Below, piece by piece: positions 26,976 to 35,725 of a stretch of 64,000 nucleotides of DNA; the stretch's first letter is position 1; every line of letters starts with the position of its first letter. The notes under the pieces were generated by a model, which saw only the letters and a program-made list of their open reading frames with translations, searched no databases and was not told the DNA's origin. The position numbers and the translations under genes are program-made. Location: contig NZ_BMTP01000003.1 in NCBI RefSeq assembly GCF_014649735.1, forward strand, positions 124,001-188,000, written 5' to 3'. This stretch comes from Streptomyces lavendofoliae (lineage in GTDB: Bacteria; Actinomycetota; Actinomycetes; Streptomycetales; Streptomycetaceae).

Positions 26976-27002
26976 GGGAATGCTCGCCCCGTAGGATCCG
27001 TT
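26976..27002 (+). promoter_or_regulatory. SigR-type promoter of trxBA
   Basis: GGGAAT (26976-26981), 18-nt spacer, GTT (27000-27002), an exact match to the thiol-stress SigR consensus. It lies 72 nt upstream of the trxB start. trxBA is a classical SigR target in S. coelicolor (established knowledge). Confidence 0.85.
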
Positions 27003-27073
27003 GGGTGGGGTGAGAGGTCCTAGACCCGGCCCCCGTAGGCAGTAGGCAGTCCGCAGAGACGAGGAAGAAACCC

Positions 27074-28048
27074 GTGAGCGACGTCCGTAACGTGATCATC
27101 ATCGGTTCCGGGCCCGCCGGCTACACGGCTGCGCTGTACACCGCGCGAGCCTCGCTGAAGCCGCTGGTCTTCGAAGGTGCCGTCACCGCCGGTGGTGCGC
27201 TCATGAACACGACTGACGTGGAGAACTTCCCCGGCTTCCGTGACGGGATCATGGGCCCCGACCTGATGGACAACATGCGGGCCCAGGCCGAGCGCTTCGG
27301 CGCCGAGCTCGTCCCGGACGATGTCGTCTCGGTCGACCTGACCGGCGACATCAAGACCGTGACGGACACGGCGGGCACGGTGCACCGGGCCAAGGCCGTG
27401 ATCGTGACGACCGGCTCCCAGCACCGCAAGCTGGGCCTGCCCAACGAGGACGCGCTGTCGGGCCGCGGCGTCTCCTGGTGCGCCACCTGTGACGGGTTCT
27501 TCTTCAAGGACCAGGACATCGCCGTGGTGGGCGGCGGCGACACCGCCATGGAGGAGGCGACCTTCCTCTCCCGGTTCGCCAAGTCCGTGACCATCGTCCA
27601 CCGCCGGGACACCCTGCGCGCCTCCAAGGCCATGCAGGAGCGCGCCTTCGCCGACCCGAAGATCAAGTTCGCGTGGGACAGCGAGGTCGCGGCGATCCAC
27701 GGCGAGCAGAAGCTGTCCGGCCTGACGCTGCGCAACACCAAGACCGGTGAGACCTCCGAGCTGGCGGTCACGGGTCTGTTCATCGCCGTGGGCCACGACC
27801 CGCGCACGGAGCTGTTCAAGGGCCAGCTGGAGCTGGACGACGAGGGCTACCTCAAGGTGAACGCGCCCTCGACGCGCACCAACCTGACCGGTGTCTTCGG
27901 CGCCGGTGACGTCGTGGACCACACCTACCGCCAGGCGATCACGGCCGCCGGTACCGGCTGCTCCGCCGCCCTGGACGCCGAGCGCTTCCTGGCGGCCCTC
28001 GCCGACGGTGAGAAGGCCGCCGAGCCGGAGAAGACCGCGACGGTCTGA
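27074..28048 (+). CDS. trxB: Thioredoxin reductase (NADPH)
   Basis: FAD enzyme that reduces TrxA with NADPH. 324 aa, GTG start with GAGGAAG upstream. The FAD motif [16 protein letters not shown] is at about 12-27. The redox pair C-A-T-C lies in [12 protein letters not shown] (about 137-146), the NADPH Rossmann motif is [15 protein letters not shown], and the second FAD contact is [23 protein letters not shown]. trxA follows 43 nt downstream. It is expected to be induced by disulfide stress from the SigR-type promoter. Confidence 0.97.
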   Translation: MSDVRNVIIIGSGPAGYTAALYTARASLKPLVFEGAVTAGGALMNTTDVENFPGFRDGIMGPDLMDNMRAQAERFGAELVPDDVVSVDLTGDIKTVTDTAGTVHRAKAVIVTTGSQHRKLGLPNEDALSGRGVSWCATCDGFFFKDQDIAVVGGGDTAMEEATFLSRFAKSVTIVHRRDTLRASKAMQERAFADPKIKFAWDSEVAAIHGEQKLSGLTLRNTKTGETSELAVTGLFIAVGHDPRTELFKGQLELDDEGYLKVNAPSTRTNLTGVFGAGDVVDHTYRQAITAAGTGCSAALDAERFLAALADGEKAAEPEKTATV

Positions 28049-28091
28049 CCACCGATCCCCACCCACACCCCGCGAAGTGAAGGAGGCCGCC

Positions 28092-28439
28092 GTGGCTGGC
28101 GACCTGAAGAACGTGACCGACGACTCCTTCGAGAAGGACGTCCTCAAGAGCGACAAGCCCGTGCTGGTGGACTTCTGGGCTGCCTGGTGCGGCCCCTGCC
28201 GCCAGATCGCGCCGTCGCTGGAGGCCATCGCCGCCGAGCACGGTGACCAGATCACCGTCGTCAAGCTCAACATCGACGAGAACCCCGCCACGGCCGCCAA
28301 GTACGGCGTCATGTCGATCCCGACGCTGAACGTCTACAAGAACGGTGAGGTCGACAAGACGATCGTCGGCGCCAAGCCGAAGGCCGCGATCCTTCGTGAC
28401 CTGGAGCCCTACATCGGGGACCCGGCCGCCAAGGCCTGA
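28092..28439 (+). CDS. trxA: Thioredoxin
   Basis: 115 aa, GTG start with GAAGGAGG upstream. The WCGPC active site lies in [16 protein letters not shown] (about 29-44) and the cis-Pro is in [12 protein letters not shown]. It is co-transcribed with trxB and supplies reducing power to ribonucleotide reductase and other thiol enzymes. In mycobacteria a CwlM amidase-like regulator gene follows; here a parS site, a terminator and a convergent GNAT gene follow instead. Confidence 0.97.
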   Translation: MAGDLKNVTDDSFEKDVLKSDKPVLVDFWAAWCGPCRQIAPSLEAIAAEHGDQITVVKLNIDENPATAAKYGVMSIPTLNVYKNGEVDKTIVGAKPKAAILRDLEPYIGDPAAKA

Positions 28440-28446
28440 CGCCGCT

Positions 28447-28460
28447 GTTTCACGTGAAAC
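28447..28460. other. parS: parS site 5
   Basis: Perfect GTTTCACGTGAAAC, 7 nt after the trxA stop and just ahead of the terminator, in a convergent gap. Confidence 0.95.
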
Positions 28461-28461
28461 A

Positions 28462-28495
28462 CGAACGGCCCATCCCCCGGGGGATGGGCCGTTCG
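28462..28495. terminator. Bidirectional terminator trxA / GNAT
   Basis: 34-nt perfect palindrome with 17-nt arms (CGAACGGCCCATCCCCC and its complement) and no spare loop bases, directly after parS site 5. Confidence 0.85.
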
Positions 28496-28531
28496 GCGTA
28501 GGAGCATTCGCCCGCCGCCACCAGGGCGCCT

Positions 28532-29149
28532 CTACAAGGGCCGCAGCGCTGGCTCCTTCTGCACGGCTCCGAGCAGGCGGTCCAAGGCCATCTCGACGTC
28601 TTCCTTCCACGACAGGGTCGTCCGCAGTTCCAGACGAAGCCTCGGGTACGCGGGATGGGGACGCACCGTCTTGAAGCCCACGGCCAGCAGGTGGTCCGCC
28701 GGCAGGACGCAGGCCGGCTCCTTCCAGCGGGCGTCACCGAACGCCTCGATGGCTTTGAAGCCGCGCCGCAGCAGATCCTTCGCCACCGTCTGCACCATCA
28801 CCCGTCCCAGTCCCTGTCCCTGGTAGCCGGGGGCGATCCACGCCGTCATCAGCTGGACGGCGTCGGGCGACACGGGACTGGTGGGGAAGGCGGTCGACCG
28901 CGGCACATAGGCGGGCGGCGCGTAGAGCACGTACCCGACTGGCACGTCGTCCACGTAGACCACACGGCCGCAGGACCCCCAGTCCAGCAGCACGGCGGAG
29001 ATCCAGGCTTCCTTCTCCAGCTCCGGAGTGCCCGCCTTTACCGCGGCCTCTCCGCTGACCGGATCAAGCTCCCAGAAGACGCACGCGCGACACCGTTGGG
29101 GGAGATCCGGAAGGTTGTCCAACGTGAGCGGTACGAGCCGACGCCCCAT
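28532..29149 (-). CDS. GNAT-family N-acetyltransferase
   Basis: 205 aa. The acetyl-CoA-binding motif A is clear: MTAWIAPGYQGQGLGRVMVQ, with the following helix VAKDLLRRGFKAIEAFG. The N-terminus RRLVPLTLDNLPDLPQRC and CVFWELDP are typical of a GNAT group common in actinobacteria near parAB. The substrate is unknown. It is convergent with trxA. GGAAG and GAGG stand 8-14 nt before the ATG. Confidence 0.85.
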   Translation of the reverse strand: MGRRLVPLTLDNLPDLPQRCRACVFWELDPVSGEAAVKAGTPELEKEAWISAVLLDWGSCGRVVYVDDVPVGYVLYAPPAYVPRSTAFPTSPVSPDAVQLMTAWIAPGYQGQGLGRVMVQTVAKDLLRRGFKAIEAFGDARWKEPACVLPADHLLAVGFKTVRPHPAYPRLRLELRTTLSWKEDVEMALDRLLGAVQKEPALRPL

Positions 29150-29295
29150 GAAGGCTGTTCCTCACTTCCTTCGCCTGCCGCTCCGAGAGCGGCGGTCAGC
29201 GCGCTCCGTTCCCGGAGCAAGCTGCCGATGAACCCGCCGACCGCACCGAGCCCCAGTCCTGCGGTCAACAGTTGGCTGCGGGTCACCTCTCGCAT
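29038..29295 (-). CDS. Possible small membrane peptide overlapping the GNAT start
   Basis: 85-codon frame starting MREVTRSQLLTAGLGLGAVG with GGGAGAG upstream. The first roughly 49 codons (29295-29150) lie outside any other gene, show GC-rich third positions and encode one hydrophobic helix. The remaining part overlaps the GNAT gene in another frame and looks non-native. It may be a real short protein, a leader, or chance. Confidence 0.3.
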   Translation of the reverse strand: MREVTRSQLLTAGLGLGAVGGFIGSLLRERSALTAALGAAGEGSEEQPSWGVGSYRSRWTTFRISPNGVARASSGSLIRSAERPR

Positions 29296-29389
29296 GCCTG
29301 GCTCTCCCTTCGAGGTGGATCAGGCGGATGCGCATACCAGAACGCATCGTATCGATCGGGTGATGACGCGCATACGGGAAGAGGCCAAA

Positions 29390-29431
29390 GGGCGGGCCGT
29401 GTTCCGGTGAACTCCGGAACACGGCCCGCCC
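29390..29431 (-). terminator. Terminator after parB
   Basis: 18-bp perfect stem (GGGCGGGCCGTGTTCCGG and complement) with a 6-nt loop, 37 nt past the parB stop. Confidence 0.85.
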
Positions 29432-29467
29432 TGAGAATCTCCGGACAACCGGGGAGGGACGTCCCTC

Positions 29468-30568
29468 TCAGCCCTGGTCGCCGTCCTGGGGGTCCTCCTC
29501 GGCCAGTCCCTTTTCCAGGACCCGGCCCTCCCCCGGAGCAAGGGTGCCGAGAATGCGCTCCAGATCCTCCATTGAGGCGAACTCGACGACGATCTTGCCC
29601 TTCTTCTGCCCGAGATCCACCTTCACCCGCGTCTCGAAGCGATCGGAGAGCCGGGTGGCCAGCTCCGAGAGCGCCGGCGAGACGCGGGCGCCGGCACGCG
29701 GACCCTTCGCCTTCGAGGGGCTGCTGGGCTCGGAGCCCATCAGCGTCACGATCTCCTCGACGGCCCGGACCGACAGGCCCTCGGCCACGATCCGGTAGGC
29801 CAGCCTCTCCTGGGCCTCGGGGTCCTCGACCGAGAGGAGTGCCCTGGCGTGCCCCGCCGACAGCACACCGGCGGCGACCCGGCGCTGGACGGTGGGTGAC
29901 AACCGCAGCAGGCGCAGCGTGTTCGAGACCTGCGGACGGGACCGCCCGATGCGGTCGGCCAGCTGCTCGTGGGTGCAGTTGAAGTCCTTGAGCAGCTGGT
30001 CGTAGGCCATGGCCTCCTCGACCGGGTTGAGCTGCGCCCGGTGCAGGTTCTCCAGCAAGGCGTCCAGCAGGAGCTTCTCGTCCTCCGTGGCACGAACGAT
30101 CGCCGGAATGTGCTCCAGACCGGCCTCACGACAGGCCCGCCAGCGACGCTCGCCCATGATGAGCTCGTAGCGCTCGGGCGCCAGTTGCCGCACGACGACC
30201 GGCTGGAGCAGCCCCACCTCCTTGATGGAGGTCACCAGCTCGGCCAGGGCGTCCTCGTCGAACACCTCGCGCGGCTGGCGCGGGTTCGGCGTGATGGCGT
30301 CCAGCGGGAGCTCGGCGAAGTAGGCGACGGCCTCCGTCTCGGGCTGGGCGACGATCTCCGGCTCCGCGACGGGCTCACTGTCGACGGGCTCAGGGCTCTT
30401 CGGGAGGGCCGCCACCTTCGCAGCCGCCACTCCGCGCTCCGCGGGAAGCGACGGAATCGCCCCCGGGGAAGTGGATCCCGCACCCACCGACGTCGTCTGC
30501 CGCTCCTGCGGCGCGGCGGGGATCAGCGCGCTGAGTCCTCGCCCCAGCCCCCTACGTCGCTCGCTCAC
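29468..30568 (-). CDS. parB: Chromosome-partitioning protein ParB
   Basis: CTPase clamp that loads at parS and spreads to build the segrosome. 366 aa. The N-terminal tail holds the ParA-contact Arg-rich start ([14 protein letters not shown]). Then come the linker [21 protein letters not shown], the GERRWRA C-motif ([13 protein letters not shown]), and the [14 protein letters not shown] helix. The parS-reading HTH covers [21 protein letters not shown] and the C-terminal dimer domain is [17 protein letters not shown]. It overlaps the parA end by 4 nt. Seven parS sites lie within 34 kb. Confidence 0.97.
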   Translation of the reverse strand: MSERRRGLGRGLSALIPAAPQERQTTSVGAGSTSPGAIPSLPAERGVAAAKVAALPKSPEPVDSEPVAEPEIVAQPETEAVAYFAELPLDAITPNPRQPREVFDEDALAELVTSIKEVGLLQPVVVRQLAPERYELIMGERRWRACREAGLEHIPAIVRATEDEKLLLDALLENLHRAQLNPVEEAMAYDQLLKDFNCTHEQLADRIGRSRPQVSNTLRLLRLSPTVQRRVAAGVLSAGHARALLSVEDPEAQERLAYRIVAEGLSVRAVEEIVTLMGSEPSSPSKAKGPRAGARVSPALSELATRLSDRFETRVKVDLGQKKGKIVVEFASMEDLERILGTLAPGEGRVLEKGLAEEDPQDGDQG

Positions 30569-31641
30569 TGGTTCCCCTCCGACATGCTGTGCTGGTTGTT
30601 CTGGCTACCCGTAGGGGTGTGCTGGGCGTCGTAGTGGATACCGACGCCCCGCAGGGCGATCTCGCGCGCCGCTTCGAGATACGACAGCGAGCCGCTGGAG
30701 CCGGGATCGTAGGTGAGGACCGTCTGCCCATAGCTCGGGGCCTCGGAGATACGGACCGACCGCGGAATGCTCGTCCGCAGAACCTCGTCACCGAAGTGGC
30801 TGCGGACTTCCTCCGCCACCTGGGAGGCCAGCCGCGTCCGGCCGTCGTACATGGTGAGGAGGATCGTCGATACGTGCAGGGACGGGTTGAGGTGCCCCCG
30901 GACCAGGTCGACGTTCCGCAGCAGCTGGCCGAGTCCCTCCAGCGCGTAGTACTCGCACTGAATGGGGATGAGCACCTCGGCACCGGCCACCATGGCGTTG
31001 ACCGTGAGCAGGCCCAGCGAGGGCGGGCAGTCGATGAGGATGTAGTCCAGCGGCTGCTCGTACGCCTGGATCGCCCGCTGGAGCCGGCTCTCCCGCGCCA
31101 CCAGCGACACCAGCTCGATCTCCGCACCGGCGAGATCGATGGTGGCCGGTGCGCAGAAGAGTCCTTCCACGTCGGGGACGGGCTGGACCACGTCGGAGAG
31201 CGGCTTGCTCTCCACCAGGACGTCGTAGATCGACGGAACGTCGGCGTGGTGATCGATGCCGAGGGCAGTGGAGGCGTTGCCCTGCGGATCGAGGTCGATG
31301 ACCAGGACGCGGGCGCCGTGGAGGGCCAGCGAGGCGGCGAGGTTGACGGTCGTGGTGGTCTTGCCCACCCCGCCCTTCTGGTTGGCGACCACCATGATGC
31401 GGGTCTGCTCAGGCCGGGGGAGTCCCTCTCCTGCGCGTCCCAGAGCCTCTACCGCCAGCTGGGCGGCTCGGCCGATGGGGGTGTCGTCCATCGGGGGCGG
31501 TGTTTCACGTGAAACATCCTCCCCCGCCGATTCGGTTCGGGGACCGGGGACCGGCTCGGTCATCGGTCCCGCGATGTTGGCGTCGGACCGCAAGGATTCA
31601 CTCTCCTCGGCTTCAGGCTCGCGATGAGGAGAGCCTGCCAT
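30565..31641 (-). CDS. parA: Chromosome-partitioning ATPase ParA
   Basis: Walker-type ATPase that positions ParB complexes during sporulation septation. From [16 protein letters not shown] (ATG 31641) it has 358 aa. Deviant Walker A KGGVGKTT is at 89-96, followed by [13 protein letters not shown] and [16 protein letters not shown]. The frame stays open to 31818 with other starts (ATG 31704, GTG 31818), but that part holds a strong hairpin and a parS site and looks like leader. A parS site inside the gene is read as VSRET (43-47). The stop overlaps parB's start by 4 nt. Confidence 0.93.
   Translation of the reverse strand: MAGSPHREPEAEESESLRSDANIAGPMTEPVPGPRTESAGEDVSRETPPPMDDTPIGRAAQLAVEALGRAGEGLPRPEQTRIMVVANQKGGVGKTTTTVNLAASLALHGARVLVIDLDPQGNASTALGIDHHADVPSIYDVLVESKPLSDVVQPVPDVEGLFCAPATIDLAGAEIELVSLVARESRLQRAIQAYEQPLDYILIDCPPSLGLLTVNAMVAGAEVLIPIQCEYYALEGLGQLLRNVDLVRGHLNPSLHVSTILLTMYDGRTRLASQVAEEVRSHFGDEVLRTSIPRSVRISEAPSYGQTVLTYDPGSSGSLSYLEAAREIALRGVGIHYDAQHTPTGSQNNQHSMSEGNQ
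31502..31515. other. parS: parS site 6, inside parA
   Basis: Perfect GTTTCACGTGAAAC within the ParA N-terminal linker. Confidence 0.95.
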
Positions 31642-31730
31642 GCTTTCGGGGTCGTGAACCAGCGAGGCCCGTGGTTCTGTGGAGAACTCCACCTCTGTGG
31701 ACATCTCCGTAACCCTCGCGAGTGGCCTGC

Positions 31731-31758
31731 GGTCGCGCGGCGTGGCAGCCGCGCGACC
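31731..31758 (-). terminator. Hairpin in the parA leader
   Basis: 11-bp perfect stem (GGTCGCGCGGC / GCCGCGCGACC) with a 6-nt loop, between rsmG and parA. It could end rsmG transcripts or attenuate read-through into parAB. Confidence 0.6.
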
Positions 31759-31790
31759 GCGGCTGATGATTCCCTGCAGCAGTGAGCGAC

Positions 31791-31804
31791 GTTTCACGTG
31801 AAAC
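31791..31804. other. parS: parS site 7, parA leader
   Basis: Perfect GTTTCACGTGAAAC, 150 nt upstream of the chosen parA start and 73 nt past the rsmG stop. ParB bound here could affect parAB transcription. Confidence 0.95.
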
Positions 31805-31876
31805 ATTGATGCACTCACCGCGGAGTCAGGGCGTCACGACACTCCGAAATGCGTACGTATGAGGATCAACCAGGAG

Positions 31877-32587
31877 TCAGCGGCGTCGGCGCGAGGGCCT
31901 GGCGGCCTTGGCGCGCTTGGCGGCGAACCGGACGCCCCCGGGGCTCTCGCCGACCTCCACCCGCACCACGGTCGACAGGGGATCCACGATGCCCTCGCCC
32001 ACATGAAGCACGGACGCCCCCACGACGCCCAGCTTGCTCAGCGCGGCACGAGCGCCCTGGATCTCCTCCTCGGCGGTGTCGCCCTTCAGCGCCAGCATCT
32101 CCCCGTAGGGCCGCAGCAGGGGGACACCCCAGCCGGCCAGGCGGTCCAGCGGTGCGACGGCCCGCGCGGTGACCACATGTACGGGAGGCAGCTTGCCGAG
32201 GACTTCCTCGGCCCGGCCGCGTACCACGGTCACATGATCCAGGCCGAGCAGTTCCACGACCTCCTGGAGGAAGTTCGTACGGCGCAGCAGCGGCTCAAGG
32301 AGCGTGATCTTCAGGTCGGGCCGGACCAGCGCGAGCGGGATGCCGGGCAGACCGGCGCCGGAGCCGACGTCGCAGACGGTGACCCCCTCGGGCACGACCT
32401 CGGAGAGCACCGCGCAGTTCAGCAGGTGCCGCTCCCACAGCCGCGGCACCTCGCGGGGACCGATCAGGCCGCGCTTGACGCCCGCGTCCGCGAGGAGCTC
32501 CGCGTACCGGACAGCCTCGGGGAAGAACTCACCGAAAACCGTCCGCGCTTCTTGAGGCGCATGGGGAAGCTCTTCTGCCTCCGTCAC
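31877..32587 (-). CDS. rsmG: 16S rRNA (guanine527-N7)-methyltransferase RsmG
   Basis: Also called GidB. SAM-dependent methylation of G527 in the 530 loop; loss gives low-level streptomycin resistance and, in Streptomyces, antibiotic overproduction (established knowledge). 236 aa. SAM motif VCDVGSGAGLPGIPLALVRPD is followed by ITLLEPLLRRTNFL and ARAVAPLDRLAGW. The C-terminus is unusually basic (AAKRAKAARPSRRRR). It is downstream of khpB with a 158-nt gap containing a hairpin, and upstream of parA. Confidence 0.95.
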   Translation of the reverse strand: MTEAEELPHAPQEARTVFGEFFPEAVRYAELLADAGVKRGLIGPREVPRLWERHLLNCAVLSEVVPEGVTVCDVGSGAGLPGIPLALVRPDLKITLLEPLLRRTNFLQEVVELLGLDHVTVVRGRAEEVLGKLPPVHVVTARAVAPLDRLAGWGVPLLRPYGEMLALKGDTAEEEIQGARAALSKLGVVGASVLHVGEGIVDPLSTVVRVEVGESPGGVRFAAKRAKAARPSRRRR

Positions 32588-32663
32588 GGGAACCGTCCTT
32601 CCGTACCGCTTTACCGCACTGGGCGCTGGCCCCAGTGATCAGTGACTATCAGGCTGACAAAGA

Positions 32664-32693
32664 TCGGCCCCGCCTGCGAACAGACGGGGCCGA
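32664..32693 (-). terminator. Hairpin between khpB and rsmG
   Basis: 9-bp stem TCGGCCCCG / CGGGGCCGA with a 12-nt loop, 53 nt after the khpB stop. It may end the rpmH-to-khpB transcript. Confidence 0.55.
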
Positions 32694-32745
32694 CTCCCCC
32701 GAGCTCTCGGCTTCGTCCGAGCGGGGGACCCACACCGAAGTGCGG

Positions 32746-33255
32746 TCAGGCAGGGAGTACGACGACGAAGCGCTGCGGCTCCTCGCCCTCGGACTCGCTG
32801 CGCAGACCGGCGGCGGCCACCGCGTCGTGCACGACCTTGCGCTCGAACGGGGTCATCGGCTTCATCCTCACCGGCTCACCGGTGCTCTTCACCTCGTCGG
32901 CCGCCTGGGCGCCCAGCTCGGCGAGCTCGGTGCGCTTCCGGGCCCTGAAGCCCGCGATGTCCAGCATCAGCCGGCTTCGGTCACCGGTCTCGCGGTGCAC
33001 GGCGAGACGCGTCAGCTCCTGAAGCGCCTCCAGCACCTCGCCGTCACGGCCCACCAGCTTCTGGAGGTCGTGGCCGCCCGAGTCGCTGATGATCGAGACC
33101 GCGGCGCGGTCCGCCTCGACGTCCATGTCGATGTCACCGTCGAGATCGGCGATGTCGAGCAGACCTTCGAGGTAGTCGGCCGCGATCTCGCCCTCCTGCT
33201 CCAGGCGGGTCAGGGTGTCGCCACCCTGGGCGGCGGAGGTGGTGCCTTCCGTCAC
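32746..33255 (-). CDS. khpB: KhpB/Jag RNA-binding protein (KH and R3H domains)
   Basis: 169 aa, between yidC and rsmG as in most Gram-positives. A KH-like domain covers about 45-95 (SDSGGHDLQKLVGRDGEVLEALQELTRL). The R3H domain covers about 98-169 (GDRSRLMLDIAGFRARKRTEL, MTPFERKVVHDAVAA, ending EPQRFVVVLPA). The Jag_N domain of firmicute homologues is absent. It probably binds mRNA or small RNA with KhpA and affects cell-envelope gene expression; the targets here are unknown. Confidence 0.9.
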   Translation of the reverse strand: MTEGTTSAAQGGDTLTRLEQEGEIAADYLEGLLDIADLDGDIDMDVEADRAAVSIISDSGGHDLQKLVGRDGEVLEALQELTRLAVHRETGDRSRLMLDIAGFRARKRTELAELGAQAADEVKSTGEPVRMKPMTPFERKVVHDAVAAAGLRSESEGEEPQRFVVVLPA

Positions 33256-33269
33256 GGATGGACTCCTTC

Positions 33270-34508
33270 TTACTTCTTGGACGACGGGTGCTTGGGCCGC
33301 TGCTGGCCCTTGCGCTGTCCGGACTTGGCTTGGCGGGTGGAACCGCCGGCGGGCTTGGCCGGCTGCTTCGTCTTGGCCTCCTGGGCCTCGTCGGCCTTCT
33401 CCAGGGAGGTCTTCGCCGGGGTCTGCTGAACACCGCCGGCCTGGCGCTTCGCCTTGGGCTGGCGCTTGGGCTGCTGGCGCCTGGCCGCGGCCGCGTTCTC
33501 CGCCTCGGCGGTGGCGGGGTCGACCTTCTTCACGGTGCCGTCGGCCTGCGGGGTGAAGCCGGCCTTGGCGAGCGCGGTGACGAACTTCCGCTCGTTGTCG
33601 TTGCGGTCCGGACCCTTGGCCACGATCGCCTGGACGACGCCGCGCCGGCGACGGCCCCGGACCTCACCGTGCGAGGTGACGCTCTTCACCAGGCGCTGCA
33701 GGTAGTGGTCCTGCGCCTTGCTGCCCGGGGTCGGGTTCTGGTTGATCACGTACATCTGCTGGCCCATGGTCCACACGTTGGTGGTCAGCCAGTAGACGAG
33801 GACACCGACCGGGAAGTTGATGCCCATCACGGCGAAGATGATTGGGAAGATGTACATCAGCATCTTCTGCTGCTGCATGTACGGCGTCTTCACCGACAGG
33901 TCGACGTTCTTCTGCATCAGCTGGCGCTGGGTGAAGAACTGCGACAGCGACATCATGACGATCATGACCGCGGTCACGATGCGGACGTCCGTCAGGGAGG
34001 CGTTGAGCGCCTCGACCTTGCCCGGGTCGTCCATGAACTTGGCCGCGATCGGCGCCCCGAAGATATGGGCCTCACGGGCGCTGTTCACCAGGTCCTGGTT
34101 GAGGACGCCGATCGTGTCGCCCGACGCGATCTTCGACAGCACGTGGTACAGGGCGAAGAAGAACGGGGACTGCGCCAGGATGGGAAGGCACGAGGAGAGC
34201 GGGTTGGTGCCCGTCTCCTTGTACAGCTTCATCATCTCTTCGGACTGACGCTGCTTGTCGTTCTTGTAGCGCTCCTGGATCGCCTTCATCTTCGGCTGGA
34301 GCGCCTGCATGTTCCGGGTCGACTTGATCTGCTTCACGAAGAGCGGGATCAGGCAGATCCGGATGAGCACCACCAGGGACACGATCGACAGACCCCAGGC
34401 CCAGCCCGTGTCGGGGCCGAACATCGCCCCGTACAGCTTGTGGAACTGGACGATGATCCACGAGACAGGTGTGGTGATGAAGCTGAACAGACTGGCAATC
34501 GTGTCCAC
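33270..34508 (-). CDS. yidC: Membrane protein insertase YidC
   Basis: 412 aa. Five membrane segments begin at [18 protein letters not shown]; the Oxa1-type core has [47 protein letters not shown] in the cytoplasmic hairpin region, with the hydrophilic-groove Arg in the first core helix ([12 protein letters not shown]). The C-terminal 120 residues are a Lys/Arg/Gln-rich tail likely to contact ribosomes. It lies 3 nt after yidD and 14 nt before khpB. Confidence 0.96.
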   Translation of the reverse strand: MDTIASLFSFITTPVSWIIVQFHKLYGAMFGPDTGWAWGLSIVSLVVLIRICLIPLFVKQIKSTRNMQALQPKMKAIQERYKNDKQRQSEEMMKLYKETGTNPLSSCLPILAQSPFFFALYHVLSKIASGDTIGVLNQDLVNSAREAHIFGAPIAAKFMDDPGKVEALNASLTDVRIVTAVMIVMMSLSQFFTQRQLMQKNVDLSVKTPYMQQQKMLMYIFPIIFAVMGINFPVGVLVYWLTTNVWTMGQQMYVINQNPTPGSKAQDHYLQRLVKSVTSHGEVRGRRRRGVVQAIVAKGPDRNDNERKFVTALAKAGFTPQADGTVKKVDPATAEAENAAAARRQQPKRQPKAKRQAGGVQQTPAKTSLEKADEAQEAKTKQPAKPAGGSTRQAKSGQRKGQQRPKHPSSKK

Positions 34509-34511
34509 TAA

Positions 34512-34838
34512 TCAGGCTCCTTGAGCATGGGGCGGGGTCTCTGCGGCCGGGCTCGTCTCGGCGGAGTGCCCGCCCTTGCCGCCGCGCAGCGCTTCGCGCA
34601 GCATTTCGTGCCAGCGCGGGCGCTTACGAGGGGGAACATGGTCCACACCGCCCGGCGACCACGGGTTGCACCGCAGGATGCGCCAGGCGGTCAGGGCCGT
34701 GCCCTTGACCGCGCCGTGCCGGTCGATGGCCGTGAATCCATAGTGGGAACACGACGGGTAGTACCGGCAGACGGGTCCGAGCAGCGGGCTGATCGTCCAC
34801 TGGTAGAGCTTGATCAGAGCCAGCAGCGGGTACTTCAT
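34512..34838 (-). CDS. yidD: Membrane protein insertion efficiency factor YidD
   Basis: 108 aa. The conserved core [20 protein letters not shown], then [21 protein letters not shown] and [17 protein letters not shown], with the family's Cys residues. The amphipathic N-terminal helix associates with the membrane. The start ATG overlaps the rnpA stop by 4 nt, so translation is coupled. The C-terminal tail of about 35 residues is disordered. Confidence 0.95.
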   Translation of the reverse strand: MKYPLLALIKLYQWTISPLLGPVCRYYPSCSHYGFTAIDRHGAVKGTALTAWRILRCNPWSPGGVDHVPPRKRPRWHEMLREALRGGKGGHSAETSPAAETPPHAQGA

Positions 34839-35206
34839 CGCGCGCCCCCTCCCAGCAACCGCTGAAGGGCGGCGTCCAGGTCATGGGCCAGCTGTGCATG
34901 GTCGGCGTCGCCCGCACCGGGCAGCGCCCGTACTACCACCAGGCTACCGGGGGGCAGTGCGGGCAGCCGGTCGCGCATCAGATGGCGAAGACGGCGCTTC
35001 ACCTGGTTACGGACGACGGCACCGCCGACGGCCTTGCTGACGACGAAACCCGCACGTGTCGGGGGAGCGGTCTCCCCTGACGCGTGCGGGTCCGTTGCAC
35101 CGCTGTTGAGGTGGACGACGAGGAGCGGGCGGCCGGCCCGGCGTCCTCGGCGTACCGCGGTCGCGAAGTCCTCGCGCCGCCTCAGCCGATTCTCGGTAGG
35201 CAGCAC
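34835..35206 (-). CDS. rnpA: Ribonuclease P protein component
   Basis: Protein cofactor of RNase P, which matures tRNA 5' ends. 123 aa, GTG start at 35206 (codes [13 protein letters not shown] after it). The RNR signature region is clear: [29 protein letters not shown]. It is 20 nt downstream of rpmH and overlaps yidD. Confidence 0.96.
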   Translation of the reverse strand: MLPTENRLRRREDFATAVRRGRRAGRPLLVVHLNSGATDPHASGETAPPTRAGFVVSKAVGGAVVRNQVKRRLRHLMRDRLPALPPGSLVVVRALPGAGDADHAQLAHDLDAALQRLLGGGAR

Positions 35207-35226
35207 GTCATGACCTGTTAAAGCGA

Positions 35227-35364
35227 TCAGGCGGACAGGTTGGCGCGACCCTTGCTGCGGCGGTTCGCCAGGATGGCGCGGCCGGCGCGGGTACGCATGC
35301 GCAGACGGAAACCGTGGGTCTTCGCGCGACGACGGTTGTTCGGCTGGAAGGTGCGCTTGCTCAC
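35227..35364 (-). CDS. rpmH: 50S ribosomal protein L34
   Basis: 45 aa from the GTG at 35364 ([18 protein letters not shown], ending KGRANLSA). The [20 protein letters not shown] core is invariant in the family. It is the first gene of the leftward rpmH-rnpA-yidD-yidC-khpB group and is divergent from dnaA across a 361-nt gap. Confidence 0.97.
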   Translation of the reverse strand: MSKRTFQPNNRRRAKTHGFRLRMRTRAGRAILANRRSKGRANLSA

Positions 35365-35596
35365 TCGGGGGCTCCAGAAATGATTCGGGTGGTGGCGGGA
35401 CATCGCCTGGCTGTCACCGTGCGCCCACGAGTAGCTCGCAATACGCCCGAGTGCACCGCTTTCACGATCACGGATCGTGATCTTTGCCCATCGGAGGCAG
35501 GCGGCAGCAGCCATCGACAACTCGACCTGGTTACGGTACGCGCGGCTACGCCATCCGGTCAAACCGGCGCCGAGCCGTGGTCCACTATGCACAGGC

Positions 35597-35605
35597 TGTG
35601 GACAA
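35597..35605 (-). promoter_or_regulatory. DnaA box in the dnaA promoter region
   Basis: Perfect TTGTCCACA on the minus strand, 121 nt upstream of the dnaA start. DnaA autoregulation through boxes here is established for Streptomyces. The rest of the rpmH-dnaA gap holds a GATCACG-N3-CGTGATC dyad (35466-35482) and no gene. Confidence 0.75.
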
Positions 35606-35725
35606 CAACTTGAACCACGTGAGCCGCCGCGACTACCGTGGCCGGACTCGGAGTCCTTTCCTGCCTGTCCTTCCATCCCGTCCCGAGAACCACACATTCG
35701 TGGGACCTGTGAGAGAGCGTGCCTT

